Below are positions 1 to 11,945 of a stretch of DNA of 64,000 bases, piece after piece. Below the pieces are notes generated by a model. The model had not been told where the DNA came from and searched no databases. It saw nothing but the letters and a program-made list of their open reading frames with translations. The stretch lies in assembly GCF_910594005.1 (NCBI RefSeq), contig NC_057845.1, forward strand, positions 2,170,001 through 2,234,000, written 5' to 3'. The position numbers and the translations under genes are program-made. Within the stretch, counting starts at the first letter, position 1; every line of letters begins with the position of its first letter. This DNA is from Cervus elaphus. Its lineage: Eukaryota > Chordata > Mammalia > Artiodactyla > Cervidae.

Positions 1-39
1 TTGCTACAGTGACCTCAGGATCCCTCTAGCCTTGAAACA
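1..39. repeat. 3' end of a preceding monomer (partial)
   Basis: The 39 bases are the usual end of a unit, ttgctacagtgacc through ccttgaaaca, and include one GGATCC. The array therefore extends beyond the left edge of the window. Confidence 0.95.
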
Positions 40-834
40 GTGTTCTTGGGGTTTCTCTGGAGTGCCATCAAGGAAATCAAGGCTCGTTTCCTGTGTGATG
101 TGCAACACGGAATTGCTCTGCATGCAGTGCAGGGGAATCGGGCCTCATCTGGCGGCGAAGGGAAGTCTCTTGGTTTTTCTCGAGGTGCGGCGGGAACCTG
201 GGGTATATTCTCGAGTTACGACGGGGATGGCCCTTCCACACACGTGTTTGTTCAGCGACGTAAGGACTCCTGCCTAGTTGCGAGGGACAACTCAGGATTC
301 TCCTCGAGGCTTGGCAGGGCAATTGGGACGCCTCTCCAGCTGAGGCGGGAGACCAAGTGTTCCTCTCCACGTGCCCCAGGAATCCTGGAACTCCTATCAA
401 GTTTCACGAGGAGTCAGGCATCGTCTACTTTGGAGGCACTGATCTCTGCGTCCCTCTGGAATTTTCAAAGGATGTGAGGCCTCCTGTCGTGATGAGGTTG
501 GGAACTAGGTCTTTCTCTGTGGTCTCCCCAGGGGATTCAGACACCCTTTCGTCTTGGGAGATGCAAGACGAGCCTGCATTCAAGTCACTGCATGGATATC
601 CGGCCTTATTTCGAGTCAGGGCATCGCGGTGTCCATTCAACTTGAGGCCGCCAACTCAGGGTCCCTCTCACATACCTAGAGCTGAGAGAAGCCTCCTCTT
701 GAGGTGCTTGTGCTAAGGTGGTATTCCTCTGGAGTCGAAGGCAGGGACTAACCTCTCATCTCGAGTTGATTTGTGGTCCACGGACCTCTTTTGTGTTGCT
801 ACAGTGACCTCAGGATCCCTCTAGCCTTGAAACA
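40..834. repeat. Satellite monomer M1
   Basis: 795 bp. Sister of the next copy: both have tgccccaggaatcc, tctccccagg and the unusual gtgctaagg near the 3' end. Private changes include ggctcgtttcc and gacgtaaggac. Confidence 0.93.
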
Positions 835-1630
835 GTGTTCTTGGCGTTTCTCTGGAGTGCCATCAAGGAAATCAATGCTTCTTTCCTGTGTGATGTGCAA
901 CACGGAATTTCTCTGCATGGATTGCAGGGGAATCGGGCCTCATCTGGCGGCGAGGGGGAAGTCTCATGGATTTTCTCGAGTTGCGGCGGGAACCTGGGGT
1001 ATATTCTCGAGTTACGATGGGGATGGCCCTTCCACACACGTGTTTGTTCAGCGACGTCAGGACTCCTCCCTAGTTGCGAGGGACAACTCGGGATTCTCCT
1101 CGAGGCTTGGCAGGGCAATTGGGACGCCTCTCCATCTGAGGCGGGAGACCAAGTGTCCCTCTCCACGTGCCCCAGGAATCCTGGGACTCCTATCAAGTTT
1201 CACGAGGAGTCTGGCATCGTCTCCTTTGGAGACACTGATCTCTGCGTCCCTCTGGAATTTTCAAAGGATGTGAGGCCTCCTGTCGTGATTAGGTTGGGAA
1301 CTAGGTCTTTCTCTGTGGTCTCCCCAGGGGATTCAAACACCCTTTCGTCTTGGGAGATGCAAGAGGAGCCTGCATTCAAGTCACTGCATGGATATCCGGC
1401 CTTATTTCAAATCAGGGCATCGCGGTGTCCATTCAACTTGAGGCCGCCAAGTCAGGGTCCCTCTCACATACCTAGAGCTGAGAGAAGCCTCCTCTTGAGG
1501 TGCTTGTGCTAAGGTGGTATTCCTCTGGAGTCGAAGCCAGGGACTAACCTCTCATCTCGAGTTGATTTGTGGTCCACGGAGCTCTTTTGTGTTACTACAG
1601 TGACCTCAGGATCCCTCTAACCTTGAAACA
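835..1630. repeat. Satellite monomer M2
   Basis: 796 bp. Closest to M1 next door, an adjacent-copy similarity unlike the long lags seen further right. Private changes are tgcatggattgc and tttcaaatcag. Confidence 0.93.
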
Positions 1631-2425
1631 GTGTTCTTGTCGTTTCTCTGGAGTGCCATCAAGGAAATCAATGCTTCTCTCCTGTGTGATGTGCAACACG
1701 GAATTGCTCTACACGGAGTGCAGGGGAATCGGGCCTCATTTGGCGGTGAGGGGGAATTCTCATGGTTTTCTCGACTTGCGGCGGGAACCTGAGGTATATT
1801 CTCGAGTTACAACGGGGATGGCCCTTCCACACACGTGTTTGTTCAGCGACGTCAGGACTCCTGCCTAGTGGCGAGGGACAACTCGGGATTCTCCTCGAGG
1901 CTTGGCAGGGCAATTGGGACGCCTCTCCAGCTGAGGCGGGAGACCAAGTGTCCTTCTCTACATGCCACAGGAGTCCTGGGACTCCTATCAAGCTACTCGA
2001 GGAGTCAGGCATCGTCTCCTTTGGAGGCACTTATCTCCGCGTACGTCTGGAGTTTTCCAAGGATGTGAGGCCTCCGGTCGCGATGAGGTTGGGAACTAGG
2101 TCTTTCTCTGTGGTCTCCACAGGGGATTCAGACATCCTTTCGTCTTGGGAGATGCAAGACGAGCCTACATTCAAGTCCCTGCAGGGACATCCGGCCTTAT
2201 TTCGAGTCATGGCATCGCGGTGTCCATTCCACTTGAGGCCGCCAACTCAGGGTCCCTCTCATATACCTAGAGCTGAGAGAAGCCTCCTCTTGAGGTGCTT
2301 GTGGTAAGGTGGTATTCCTCTGGAGTTGAAGCCAGGGACTAACCTCTCATCTCGAGTTGATTTTGGGTCCACGGAGCTCTTTCGTGTTGCTACAGTGACC
2401 TCAGGATCCCTCTAGCCTTGAAACA
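1631..2425. repeat. Satellite monomer M3
   Basis: 795 bp. Diverged copy with cttgtcgtttctc, tttggcggtgag and caagctactcgagg. The last change creates an extra CTCGAG site. No close partner in the window. Confidence 0.93.
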
Positions 2426-3221
2426 GTGTTCTTGGGGTTTCTCTGGAGTGCCATCAAGGAAATCAAGGCTCCTTTCCTGTGTGATGTGCAACACGGAATT
2501 GATCTGCATGCAGTGCAGGGGAATGGGGCCGCATCTCGCGGCGAGGGGGAAGTCTCATAGTTTTTCTCAAGTTGCGGCGGGAACCTGGGGTATATTCTCG
2601 AGTTACGAAGGGGATGTCCCTTCCACACACGTGTTTGTTCAGCGACGTCAGGACTCATGCCTAGTTGCGAGGGACAACTCGGGATTCTCCTCGAGGCCTT
2701 GCAGGGCAATTGGGTCGCCTCTCCAGCTGAGGCGGGAGACCAAGTGTCCCTCTCTACATGCCACAGCAATCCTGGGACTCCTATCAAGTTTCACGAGGAG
2801 TCAGGCATCGTCTCCTTTGGAGGCACTGATCTCCACGTACCTCTGGAATTTTCAAAGGATGTGAGGCCTCCGGTCGCGATTAGGTGGGAAACTAGGTCTT
2901 TCTCTGTGGTCTCCACAGGGGATTCAGACATCCTTTCGTCTGGGGAGATGCAAGACGAGCCTGCATTCAAGTCACTGCAGGGATATCCTGCCATATTTTG
3001 AGTCAGGGCATCGCGGTGTCCATTTCACTTGAGGCCGCCAACTCAGGGTCCCTCTCACATACCTAGAGCTGAGAGAAGCCTCCTCTTGAGGTGCTTGTGG
3101 TAAGGTGGGATTCCTCTGGAGTCGAAGCCAGGGACTAACCTCTCATCTCGAGTTGATTTTTGGTCCACGGAGCTCTTTCATGTTGCTACAGTGACCTCAG
3201 GATCCCTCTAGCCTTGAAACA
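2426..3221. repeat. Satellite monomer M4
   Basis: 796 bp. Shares gaattgatctgca with M5. Private changes are catagtttttctcaag and ccatattttgag. Confidence 0.93.
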
Positions 3222-3248
3222 GTGTTCTTGGGGTTTCTCTGGAGTGCC
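2453..3248. repeat. Internal 31 bp subrepeat structure (example monomer phase)
   Basis: Cutting one unit from atcaaggaaatc to the next atcaagg gives 25 consecutive segments of 31 bp (the second and third are 32 bp) and a final truncated 19 bp segment, 796 bp in all. Segments line up with each other: the fourth and fifth, for example, both start gg-aa-ct and both carry tctcgagtt at the same place. Most others keep a pyrimidine run at columns 14-20 followed by a purine-rich end. The monomer therefore grew by amplification of a 31 bp ancestor. A 31 bp subrepeat is the known hallmark of bovine 1.715 and cervid satellite I. Confidence 0.85.
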
Positions 3249-4017
3249 ATCAAGGAAATCAAGGCTCCTTTCCTGTGTGATGTGCAACACGGAATTGATC
3301 TGCACGCAGTGAAGGGGAATCGGGCCTCATCTCGCGGCGAGGGGGAAGTCTCATGATTTTTTTCGAGGTGCGGCGAGAACCTGGGGTATATTCTCGAGTT
3401 ACGACGGGGATGGCCCTTCCACACACGTGTTTGTTCAGCGAAGTCAGGACTCCTGCCTAGTTGCGAGGGACCACTCAGGATTCTCCTCGAGGCTTGGCAG
3501 GGCAATTGGGTCGCCTCTCCAGCTGAGGCGGGAGACCAAGTGTCCCTCTCTACGTTCCACAGGAATCCTGGGACTCCTATCAATTTTCACGAGGAGTCAT
3601 ACATCGTCTCCTTTGGAGGCACTGATCTGCGCGTCCCTCTGGAGTTTTCAAAGGATGTGAGGCCTCCGGTCGCAATGAGGTGGGGAACTAGGTCTTTATC
3701 TCTGGTCTCCACAGGGGATTCAGACATCCTTTCGTCTTGGGAGATGCAAGACGAGCGTGCATTCAAGTCACTACAGGGATATGCGGCCTTATTTCAAGTC
3801 AGGGCATCTGGGTGTCCATTCAACTTCAGGCCGCAAACTCAGGGTCCCTCTCACATACCTAGAGCTGAGAGAAGCCTCCTCTTCAGGTTCTTGTGGTAAG
3901 GTGGAATTCCTCTGCAGTCGAAGCCAGGGACTAAGCTCTCATCTCGAGTTGATTTTTCGTCCACGGAGCTATTTGGTGTTGCTACAGTGACATCAGGATC
4001 CCTTTAGCCTTGAAACA
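3222..4017. repeat. Satellite monomer M5
   Basis: 796 bp. The 5' part resembles M4. The 3' end carries cttcaggttcttgtgg and ctctgcagtcgaagcc, the ends that also precede subfamily A at M33 and M65, so the junction into A is conserved three times. Confidence 0.93.
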
Positions 4018-4810
4018 GTGTTCTTGGGGGTTCTCTGGAGTGCCATCAAGGAAATCAAAGCTCCTTTCATGTGTGATGTGCAACACGGAAATGACCTGCA
4101 CCCAGTGCAGAGGAATCGGGCCTCATCTCGCGGCAAGGGGGAAGTCTTATGGTTTTTCTCGACTTGCGGCGGGAACCAGGGTATATTCTCGAGTTACGAT
4201 GGGGATGGCCCTTCCACACACGTGTTTGTTCAGCGACGTCAGGACTCCTGCCTAGTTGCGAGGGACAACTCGGGATTCTCCGCGAGGTTGGCAGGGCAAT
4301 TGGGACGCCTCTCCAGCTGAGGCGGGAGACCAAGGTTCCTTTCCACGTGCCACAGGTAATTCAGGGACTCCTATCAAGTTTCACGAGGAGTCAGGCATCG
4401 TCTCCTTTGGAGGCACAGATCTCCGCGTCCCTCTGGAGTTTTCAAAGGATGTGAGTCCTTCGGTAGCGATGACGTGGGGAACTAGGTCTTTCTCTGTGGT
4501 CTCCACAGGGAGTTCAGACATCCTTTCGTCTTGGGAGATGCAAGAAGAGCCTGCATTCAAGTCACTGCAGGGATATCCGGCCTTATTTCGAGTCAGGGCA
4601 TCGCGGTGTCCATTCCACTTGAGGAAGCAACTCAGGTTCCCTCTCACATACCTAGAGCTGAGAGAAGCCTCCTCTTGAGGTGCTTGTGGTAAGGTGGTAT
4701 TCCTCTGGAGTCGAAGCCAGGGACTAACCTCTCATCTCGAGTTGATTTTTGGTCCACGGAGCTCTTTCGTGTTGCTATAGTGACCTCAGGATCCCTCTGG
4801 CCTTGAAACA
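4018..4810. repeat. Satellite monomer M6, subfamily A
   Basis: 793 bp. Marked by gaaatgacctgcaccc, cggcaagggg, gcgaggttggc and gaggaagcaactcagg. Recurs at 26249 (offset 22,231) and in the 5' half of M66. Confidence 0.93.
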
Positions 4811-5604
4811 GTGTTCTTGGGGTTTCTCTGGAGTGCCATCAAGGAAATCAAGGCTCCTTTCACGTGTGATGTGCAACACGGAATTGCTCTGCACGCAGTG
4901 CAGGGGAATCGGGCCTCATCTCGTGGCGAGGGGGAAGTCTCATGGTTTTTCTCGAGTTGCGGCGGGACCCTGGGGTATATTCTCGAGTTACGACGGCGAT
5001 GGCCTTCCACACACGTGTTTCTTCAGCGACGTCGGGACTCCTGCCTAGTTGCGAGGGACAACTCGGGATTATCCTCGAGGCTTGGCAGGGCAATTGGGAC
5101 GCCACTGCAGCTGAGGAGGGAGACCATGGGTCGCTTTCCACGTGCCAAAGTAATCCTGGGACACCTATCAAGTTTCAAGAGGAGTCAGGCATCGTCTCCT
5201 TTGGAGGCACTGATCTCCGCGTCCCTCTGGAATTTTCAAAGGAGGGGAGGCCTCGGTCGCGATGAGGTGGGAAACTAGATCTTTCTCTGTGGTCTCCACA
5301 GGGTATTCAGACATCCTTTCGTCTTGGGAGATGCAAGACGAGCCAGCATTCAAGTCACTGCAGGGATATCCACCCTTATTTCGAGTCAGGGCATCGCGGT
5401 GTCCATTTCACTTGAGGCCGCCAACTCAGTGTCCCTCTCACATACCTAGAGCTGAGAGAAGCCTCCTCTTGAGGTGCTTGTGGTAACGTGGTATTCCTCT
5501 GGAGTCAAAGCCAGGGACTAACCTCTCATCTCGAGTTGATTTTTGGTCCACGGAGCTCTTTCGTGTTGTTACAGTGACCTCAGGATCCCTCTAGCCTTGA
5601 AACA
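4811..5604. repeat. Satellite monomer M7, subfamily B
   Basis: 794 bp. Marked by tcacgtgtgatg, cgacggcgatggcc and tgtttcttcagcg. Recurs at 27041 and 40535. Confidence 0.93.
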
Positions 5605-6398
5605 GTGTTCTTGGGGTTTCTCTGGAGTGCCATCAAGGAAATCAAGGCTCCTTTCATGTGTGATGTGCAACACGGAATTTCTCTGCACACAGTGCAGGGG
5701 AATCGGGCTTCATCTCGCAGCGAGGGGGAAGTCTCATGGTCTTTCTCGAGTTGCGGCGGGAACCTGGGGTATATTCTCGAGTTACGACGGTGATGGCCCT
5801 TCCACACACGTGTTTGTTCAGCGACGTCAGGACTCCTGCCTAGTTGCGAGGGACAACTCGGGATTCTCCTCGAGGCTTGGCACGGCATTTGTGACGCCTC
5901 TCCAGCTGAGGCAGGAGACCAAGGATCCCTTTCCACGTGCCACAGGAATCCTGGGACTCCTATCAAGTTTCACGAGGAGTCAGGCATCATCTCATTGGAG
6001 GCACGGATCTCCGTGTACCTCTGAATTTTCCAAGGATGTGAGGCCTCCGGTCGCGATGAGGTGGGGAACTAGGTCTTTCTCTGTGGTCTCCACAGGGGAT
6101 TCAGACATCCTTTCGTCTTGGGAGATGCAAGACGAGCCTGCATTCAAGTCACTGCAGGGATATCCACCCTTATTTCGAGTCAGGGCATCGCGGTGTCCGT
6201 TCCACTTGAGGCCGCCAACTCAGGGTCCCTCTCACATTCCTAGAGCTGAGAGAAGCCTCCTCTTGAGGTGCTTGTGGTAAGGTGGATTTCCTTTGGAGTC
6301 GAAGCCAGGGACTAACCTCTCATCTCGAGTTGATTTGTGGTCCACGGAGCTCTTTCGTGTTGCTACAGTGACCTCAGGATCCCTCTAGCCTTGAAACA
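5605..6398. repeat. Satellite monomer M8, subfamily C
   Basis: 794 bp. Marked by tctctgcacacagtg, tggtctttctcgag and catctcattggaggcacgg. Private change cacggcatttgtgacg. Recurs at 27835, 41329 and, as 5' parts, at 53237 and 58006. Confidence 0.93.
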
Positions 6399-7194
6399 GT
6401 GTTCTTGGGGTTTCTCTGGAGTTCCATCAAGGAAATTAAGGCTCCTTTCATGTGTGATGTGCAACACGGAATTGCTCTGCACGCAGTGCAGGGGAATCGG
6501 GCCTCATCTCGTGGCGAGGGGGAAGTCTCATGGTTTTTCTCGAGTTGCGGCGGGAACCTGGGGTATATTTTCGAGTTACGACGGGGATGGCCCTTCCACA
6601 CACGTGTTTGTTCAGCGACGTCAGGACTCCTGCCTAGTTGCGAGGGACAACTCGGGATTCTCCTCGAGGCTTGGCAGGGCAATTGGGACGCCTCTCCAGC
6701 TGAGGTGGGAGACCAAGGGTCCCTCTCCACATGCCGCAGGAATCCTGGGACTCCTATCAAGTTTCACGAGGAGTCAGGCATCGTCTCCTTTGGAGTCACT
6801 GATCTCCGCGTCCCTCTGGATATTTCCAAGGATGTGAGGCCTCCGGTCGCGATGAGGTGTGGAACTAGGTCTTTCTCTGTGGTCTCCGCAGGGGATTCAG
6901 ACATCCTTTCGTCTTGGGAGATGCAAGACGAGCCTGCATTCAAGTCACTGCAGGGATATCCGGCCTTATTTCGAGTCAGGGCATCGGGGTGTCCATTCCA
7001 CTTGAGGCCTCCAACTCAGGGTCCCTCTCACATACCTAGAGCTGAGAGAAGCCTCCTCTTGAGGTGCTTGTGGTAAGGTGGATTTCCTTTGGGGTCGAAG
7101 CCAGGGACTAACCTCTCATCTCGAGTTGATTTGTGGTCCATGGAGCTCTTTCGTGTTGCTACAGTGACCTCAGGATCCCTCTAGCCTTGAAACA
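6399..7194. repeat. Satellite monomer M9, subfamily D
   Basis: 796 bp. Marked by ggaaattaaggctcc and ggagtcactgatctcc. Recurs at 28628 and 42123. Its 3' half also appears in M66. Confidence 0.93.
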
Positions 7195-7978
7195 GTGTTC
7201 TTGGGGTTTCTCTGGAGTGCCATCAAGGAAATCAAGGCTCCTTTCCTGTGTGATGTGCAACACGGAATTGCTCTGCACGCAGTGCAGGGGAATCGGGCCT
7301 CATCTCGCGGCGAGGGGGAAGTCTCCTGGTTTTTCTCGAGTTGCAGCGGGAACCTGGGGTATATTCTCGAGTTACGACGAAAATGGCCCTTCTACACACG
7401 TGTTTGTTCAGCGACTTCAGGACTCCTGCATAGTTGCGAGGGACAACTCGAGGCTTGGCAGGGCAAATGGGACGCCTCTCCAGCTGAGGCGGGAGACCAA
7501 GGGTCCCTCTCCACGTGCCACAGTTATCCGGCGACTCCTATCAAGTTTCAGGAGGAGTCAGGCATCGTCTCCTTTAGAGGCACTGATCTCCGCGTGCCTC
7601 TGGAGTTTTCAAAGGATGTGAGGCCTCCGGTCGCGATGAGGTGGTGAACTAGGTCTTTCTATGTGGTCTCCACAGGGGATTCAGACATCCTTTCTTCCTG
7701 GGAGATGCAAGACGAGCCTGCATTCAAGTCACTGCAGGGATATCCGGCCTTATTTCGAGTCAGGGCATCCCCGTGTCCAGTCCACTTGTGGCCCCAAACT
7801 CAGGGTCCCTCTCACATACCTAGAGCTGAGAGAAGCCTCCTCTTGAGGTGCTTGTGGTAAAGTGGTATTCCTCTGGAGTCGAAGCCAGGGACTAACCTCT
7901 CATCTCGAGTTGATTTTTGGTCCACAGAGCTCTTTCCTGTTGCTACAGTGACCTCAGGATCCCTCTAGCCTTGAAACA
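7195..7978. repeat. Satellite monomer M10, subfamily N (12 bp deletion)
   Basis: 784 bp. Lacks 12 bp between two CTCG motifs (acaactcgaggcttgg near 7443). The 3' half has ggtggtgaactagg and tttctatgtgg, seen again only in M68 and M74. Confidence 0.93.
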
Positions 7979-8774
7979 GTGTTCTTGGGGTTTCTCTGGA
8001 GTGCCATCAAGGAAATCAAGGCTCCTTTCCTGTGTGATGTGCATCACGGAATTGCTCTGCACGCAGAGCAGGGGAATCGGGCCTAATCTCGCAGCGAGGG
8101 GTAAGTCTCATGGTTTTTCTCGAGTTGCGGCAGGAACCTTGGGTATATTCTCGAGTTACGACGGGGATGGCCATTCCACACACTTGTTTATTCAGTGAAC
8201 TCAGGACTCCAGCCTACTTGCAAGGGACAACTCGGGATTCTCCTCGAGGCTTGGCAGGGCAATTGGGACGCCTCTGCAGCTGAGGCGGGAGACCAAGGGT
8301 CCCTTTCCATGTGTCACAGGAATCCTGGGACTCCTATCAAGTTTCACGAGGAGTCAGGCATCGTCTCCTTTGGAGGCACTCATCTCCGCGTACCTCTGGA
8401 GTTTTCAAAGGATGTGAGGCCTCCGGTCGCGATGAGGTGGGGAATTAGGTCTTTCTCTGTGGTCTCCACAGGTGATTCAGACATCCTTTCGTCTTGGGAG
8501 ATGCAAGACGAGCCTGCATTCAAGTCACTGCAGGGATATCCGGCCTTATTTCGAGTCAGGGCATCGCGGTGTTCATTCCACTTGAGGCTGCCAACTCAGG
8601 GTCCCTCTCACATACCTAGAGCTGAGAGAAGCCTCCTCTTGAGGTGCTTGTGGTAAGGTGGTATTCCTCTGGAGTCGAAGCCAGGGACTAACCTCTCATC
8701 TCGAGTTGATTTTTGGTCCACGGAGCTCTTTCGTGTTGCTACAGTGACCTCAGGATCCCTCTAGCCTTGAAACA
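7979..8774. repeat. Satellite monomer M11, subfamily O
   Basis: 796 bp. Has gtgcatcacgg, cagagcagggg and the odd stretch gtgaactcaggactccagcc, shared with M16 at offset 3,967. Confidence 0.93.
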
Positions 8775-9569
8775 GTGTTCTTGGGGTTTCTCTGGAGTGC
8801 CATCAAGGAAATAGAGACTCCTTTCATGTGTGATGTGCAACACGGAATTGCTCTGCACGCAGAGCAGGGGAATCGGGCCTCATCTCGCAGCGAGGGGGAG
8901 GTCTCATGGTTTTTCTCGAGTTGCGGCTGGAACCTGGGGTATATTCTCGAGTTAAGACGGGGATGGCCCTTCCACACACGTGTTTGTTCAGCGACGTCAG
9001 GACTCCTGCCTAGTTGTGAGGGACAACTCGGGATTCTCCTCGAGGCTTGGCAGGGCAATTGGGACGCCTCTCCAGCTGAGGCGGGAGACCAAGGGTCCCT
9101 TTCCACGTGCCACAGGAATCCTGGGACTCCTATCAAATTTCACGAGGAGTCAGGCATCTTCTCGTTTGGAGGCACTGATCTCTGCATCCCTCTGGAGTTT
9201 TCAAAAATGTGAGTCCTCAGGACGCGATGAAGTGGGGAACTAGGTCTTTCTCTGTGGTCTCCACAGGGGATTCAGACATCCTTTCGTCTTGGGAGATGCA
9301 AGACGAGCCTGCATTCAAGTCACTGCAGGGATATCCGGCCTTATTTCGAGTCAGGGCATCGCGGTGTCCATTCCACTGGAGGCCGCAAACTCAGGGTCCC
9401 TCTCACATACTTAGAGCTGAGAGAAGCCTCCTCTTGAGGTGCTTGTGGTAAGGAGGTTTTCCTTTGGAGTCGAAGCCAGGGACTAACCTCTCATCTTGAG
9501 TTGATTTTTGGTCCACGGGGATCTTTCGTGTGGCTACAGTGACCTCAGCATCCCGCTAGCCTTGAATCA
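8775..9569. repeat. Satellite monomer M12, O-like
   Basis: 795 bp. cagagcagggg links it to O. Private changes are gaaatagagactcc and tttcaaaaatgtgag, a 1 bp loss at the usual caaaggatg. Confidence 0.92.
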
Positions 9570-10365
9570 GTGTTCTTTGGGATTCTCTGGAGTGCCATCA
9601 AGGAAATCAAGGCTTCTTTCCTGTGTGATGTGCAACACGGAATTGCTCTGCATGCACTGCAGGGGAATCGGGCCTCATCTCGCGGCGAGGGCAAAGTCTC
9701 ATGGTTTTTCTCGAGTTGTGGCGGGAACCTGGGGTATATTCTCGAGTTACGGAGGGGATGGCCCTTCCACACACGTGGTTGTTCTGCGACGTCAGGACTC
9801 CTGTCTAGTTGCGAGGGACAACTCGGGATTCTCCTCGAGGCTTCGCAGGGCAATTGGGACGCCTCTGCAGCTGAGGCGGGAGACCAAGGGTCCCTTTAAA
9901 AGTGCCACAGGAATCCTGGGACTCCTATCAAGTTTCACGAGGAGTCAGGCATCGTCTCCTTTGGAGGCACTGATCTCCACGTCCCTCTGGAGTTTTCAAA
10001 GGATGTGAGGCCTCCGGTCGTGATGAGGTAGGGAACTAGGTCTTTCTCTGTGGTCTCCCCAGGGGATTCAGACATCCTTTCGTTTTGGGAGATGCAAGAG
10101 GAGCCTGCATTCAAGTCACTGCAGGGATATCCGGCCTTATTTCGAGTCAGGGCATCGCGTTGTCCATTCCACTTGAGGCCGCAAAGTCAGGGTCCCTCTC
10201 ACATACCTAGAGCTGAGAGAAGCCTCCTCTTGAGGTGCTTGTGGTATCGTGGTATTCCTCTGGAGTCGAAGCCAGGGACTAACCTCTCATTTCGAGTTGA
10301 TTTTTGGTCCGCGGAGCTCTTTCTTGTTGCTACAGTGACCTCAGTATCCCTCTAGCCTTGAAACA
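9570..10365. repeat. Satellite monomer M13, E-like
   Basis: 796 bp. Starts in the E manner (gttctttgggattctc) and has gtggttgttctgcg. Private ccctttaaaagtgcc and gatgaggtaggg. Confidence 0.92.
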
Positions 10366-11161
10366 GTGTTCTTGGGGTTTCTCTGGAATGCCATCAAGGA
10401 AATCAAGGCTCCTTTAATGTGTGATGTGCAAGACAGAATTGCTCTGCACGCAGTGCAGGGGAATCGGGCCTCATCTGGCGGCGAGTGGGAAGTCTCATGG
10501 TTTTTCTCAAGTTGCGGCGGGAACCTGGGGTATATTCTCGAGTTACGACGGGGATGGCCTTCCACACAGGTGTTTGTTCAGCGACGTCAGGACTCCTGCC
10601 TAGTTGCGAGGGAAAACTCGGGATTCTCCTTGAGGCTTGGCAGGGCAATTGGGACGCCTCTCCAGCTGAGGCGGGAGACCAAGGGTCCCTTTCCACGTGC
10701 CACAGGTAATTCAGGGACTCCTATCAAGTTTCACGAGGAGTCACGCATAGCCTCCTTTGGAGGCACTGATCTCCGCGTATTTCTGGAGTTTTCAAAGGAT
10801 GTGAGGCCTCTGGTCGCGATGAGGTGGGGAACTAGGTCTTTCTCTGCGGTCTCCACAGGGGATTCAGACATCCTTTCGTCTTGGGAGATGCAAGACGAGC
10901 CTGCACTCAAGTCACTGCAGGGATATCCGGCCTTATTTCGAGTCAGGGCATCCCCATGTCCATTCCACTTGAGGCCGCAAACTCAGGGTCCCTCTCACAT
11001 ACCTAGAGCTGAGAGAAGCCTACTCTTGAGGTGCTTGTGGTAAGGTGGTATTCCTCTGGAGTCGAAGACTGGGACTACCATCTCATCTCGAGTTGATTTT
11101 TGGTCCACGGAGCTCTTTTGTGTTGCTACAGTGACCTCAGTATACCTCTAGCCTTGAAACA
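10366..11161. repeat. Satellite monomer M14, S-like 3' half
   Basis: 796 bp. 5' part with ctggaatgcc and gtgcaagacagaatt resembles M17. The 3' part has the 1 bp insertion caggtaattcaggg and cctgcactcaag. One base is missing at ggatggccttcc. Confidence 0.92.
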
Positions 11162-11945
11162 GTGTTCTTGGGATTTCTCTGGAGTGCCATCAAGGAAATC
11201 AAGTCTCCTTTCATGTGTGATGTGCAACACGGAATTGCTCTGCATGTAGTGCAGGGGAATCGGACCTCATCTCACGGCGAGGGGGAAGTCTAATGGTTTT
11301 TCTCGAGTTGCGGTGGGAACCTGGGGTATATTCTCGAGTTAAGACGGGGATGGCCCTTCCACACAGGTGTTTGTTCAGCGACTTCAGGACTCCTGCCTAG
11401 TTGTGAGGGACAACTCGAGGCTTGGCAGGGCAAATGGGACGCCTCTCCAGCTGAGGCGGGAGACCAAGGTTCCCTGTCCACGTGCCACAGTTATCCGGGG
11501 ACCCCTATCAAGTTTCACGAGGAGTCAGGCATCGTCTCCTTTAGAGGCACTGATCTCCGCGTGCCTCTGGAATTTTCAAAGAATGTGAGGACTCCGGTCG
11601 CGATGAGGTGGGGAACTAGGTCTTTCTCTGCGGTCTCCACAGGGGATTCAGACATCCTTTCGTCTTGGGAGATGCAAGACGAGCCTGCACTCAAGTCACT
11701 GCAGGGATGTCCGGCCTTATTTCGAGTCAGGGCATCCCCGTGTCCAGTCCACTTGAGGCCGCAAACTCAGGGTCCCTCTCACATACCTAGAGCTGAGGGA
11801 AGCCTCCTCTTGAGGTGCTTGTGGTAAAGTGGTATTCCTCTGGAGTCGAAGCCAGGGACTAACCTCTCATCTCGAGTTGATTTTTCATCCACAGAGCTCT
11901 TTCCTGTTGTTACAGTGACCTCAGGATCCCTCTAGCCTTGAAACA
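11162..11945. repeat. Satellite monomer M15, subfamily N (12 bp deletion)
   Basis: 784 bp with the same CTCG-CTCG deletion as M10 (offset 3,967). Private gtctaatgg. Ends in the M16 junction shared with M10-M11. Confidence 0.93.

Noticed and set aside
2590..2600. TATA-like element ggtatattctc in each monomer as a promoter
   Set aside because: It is one of 25 homologous subrepeats and its sequence is explained by the 31 bp pattern. Nothing downstream looks like a transcription unit.
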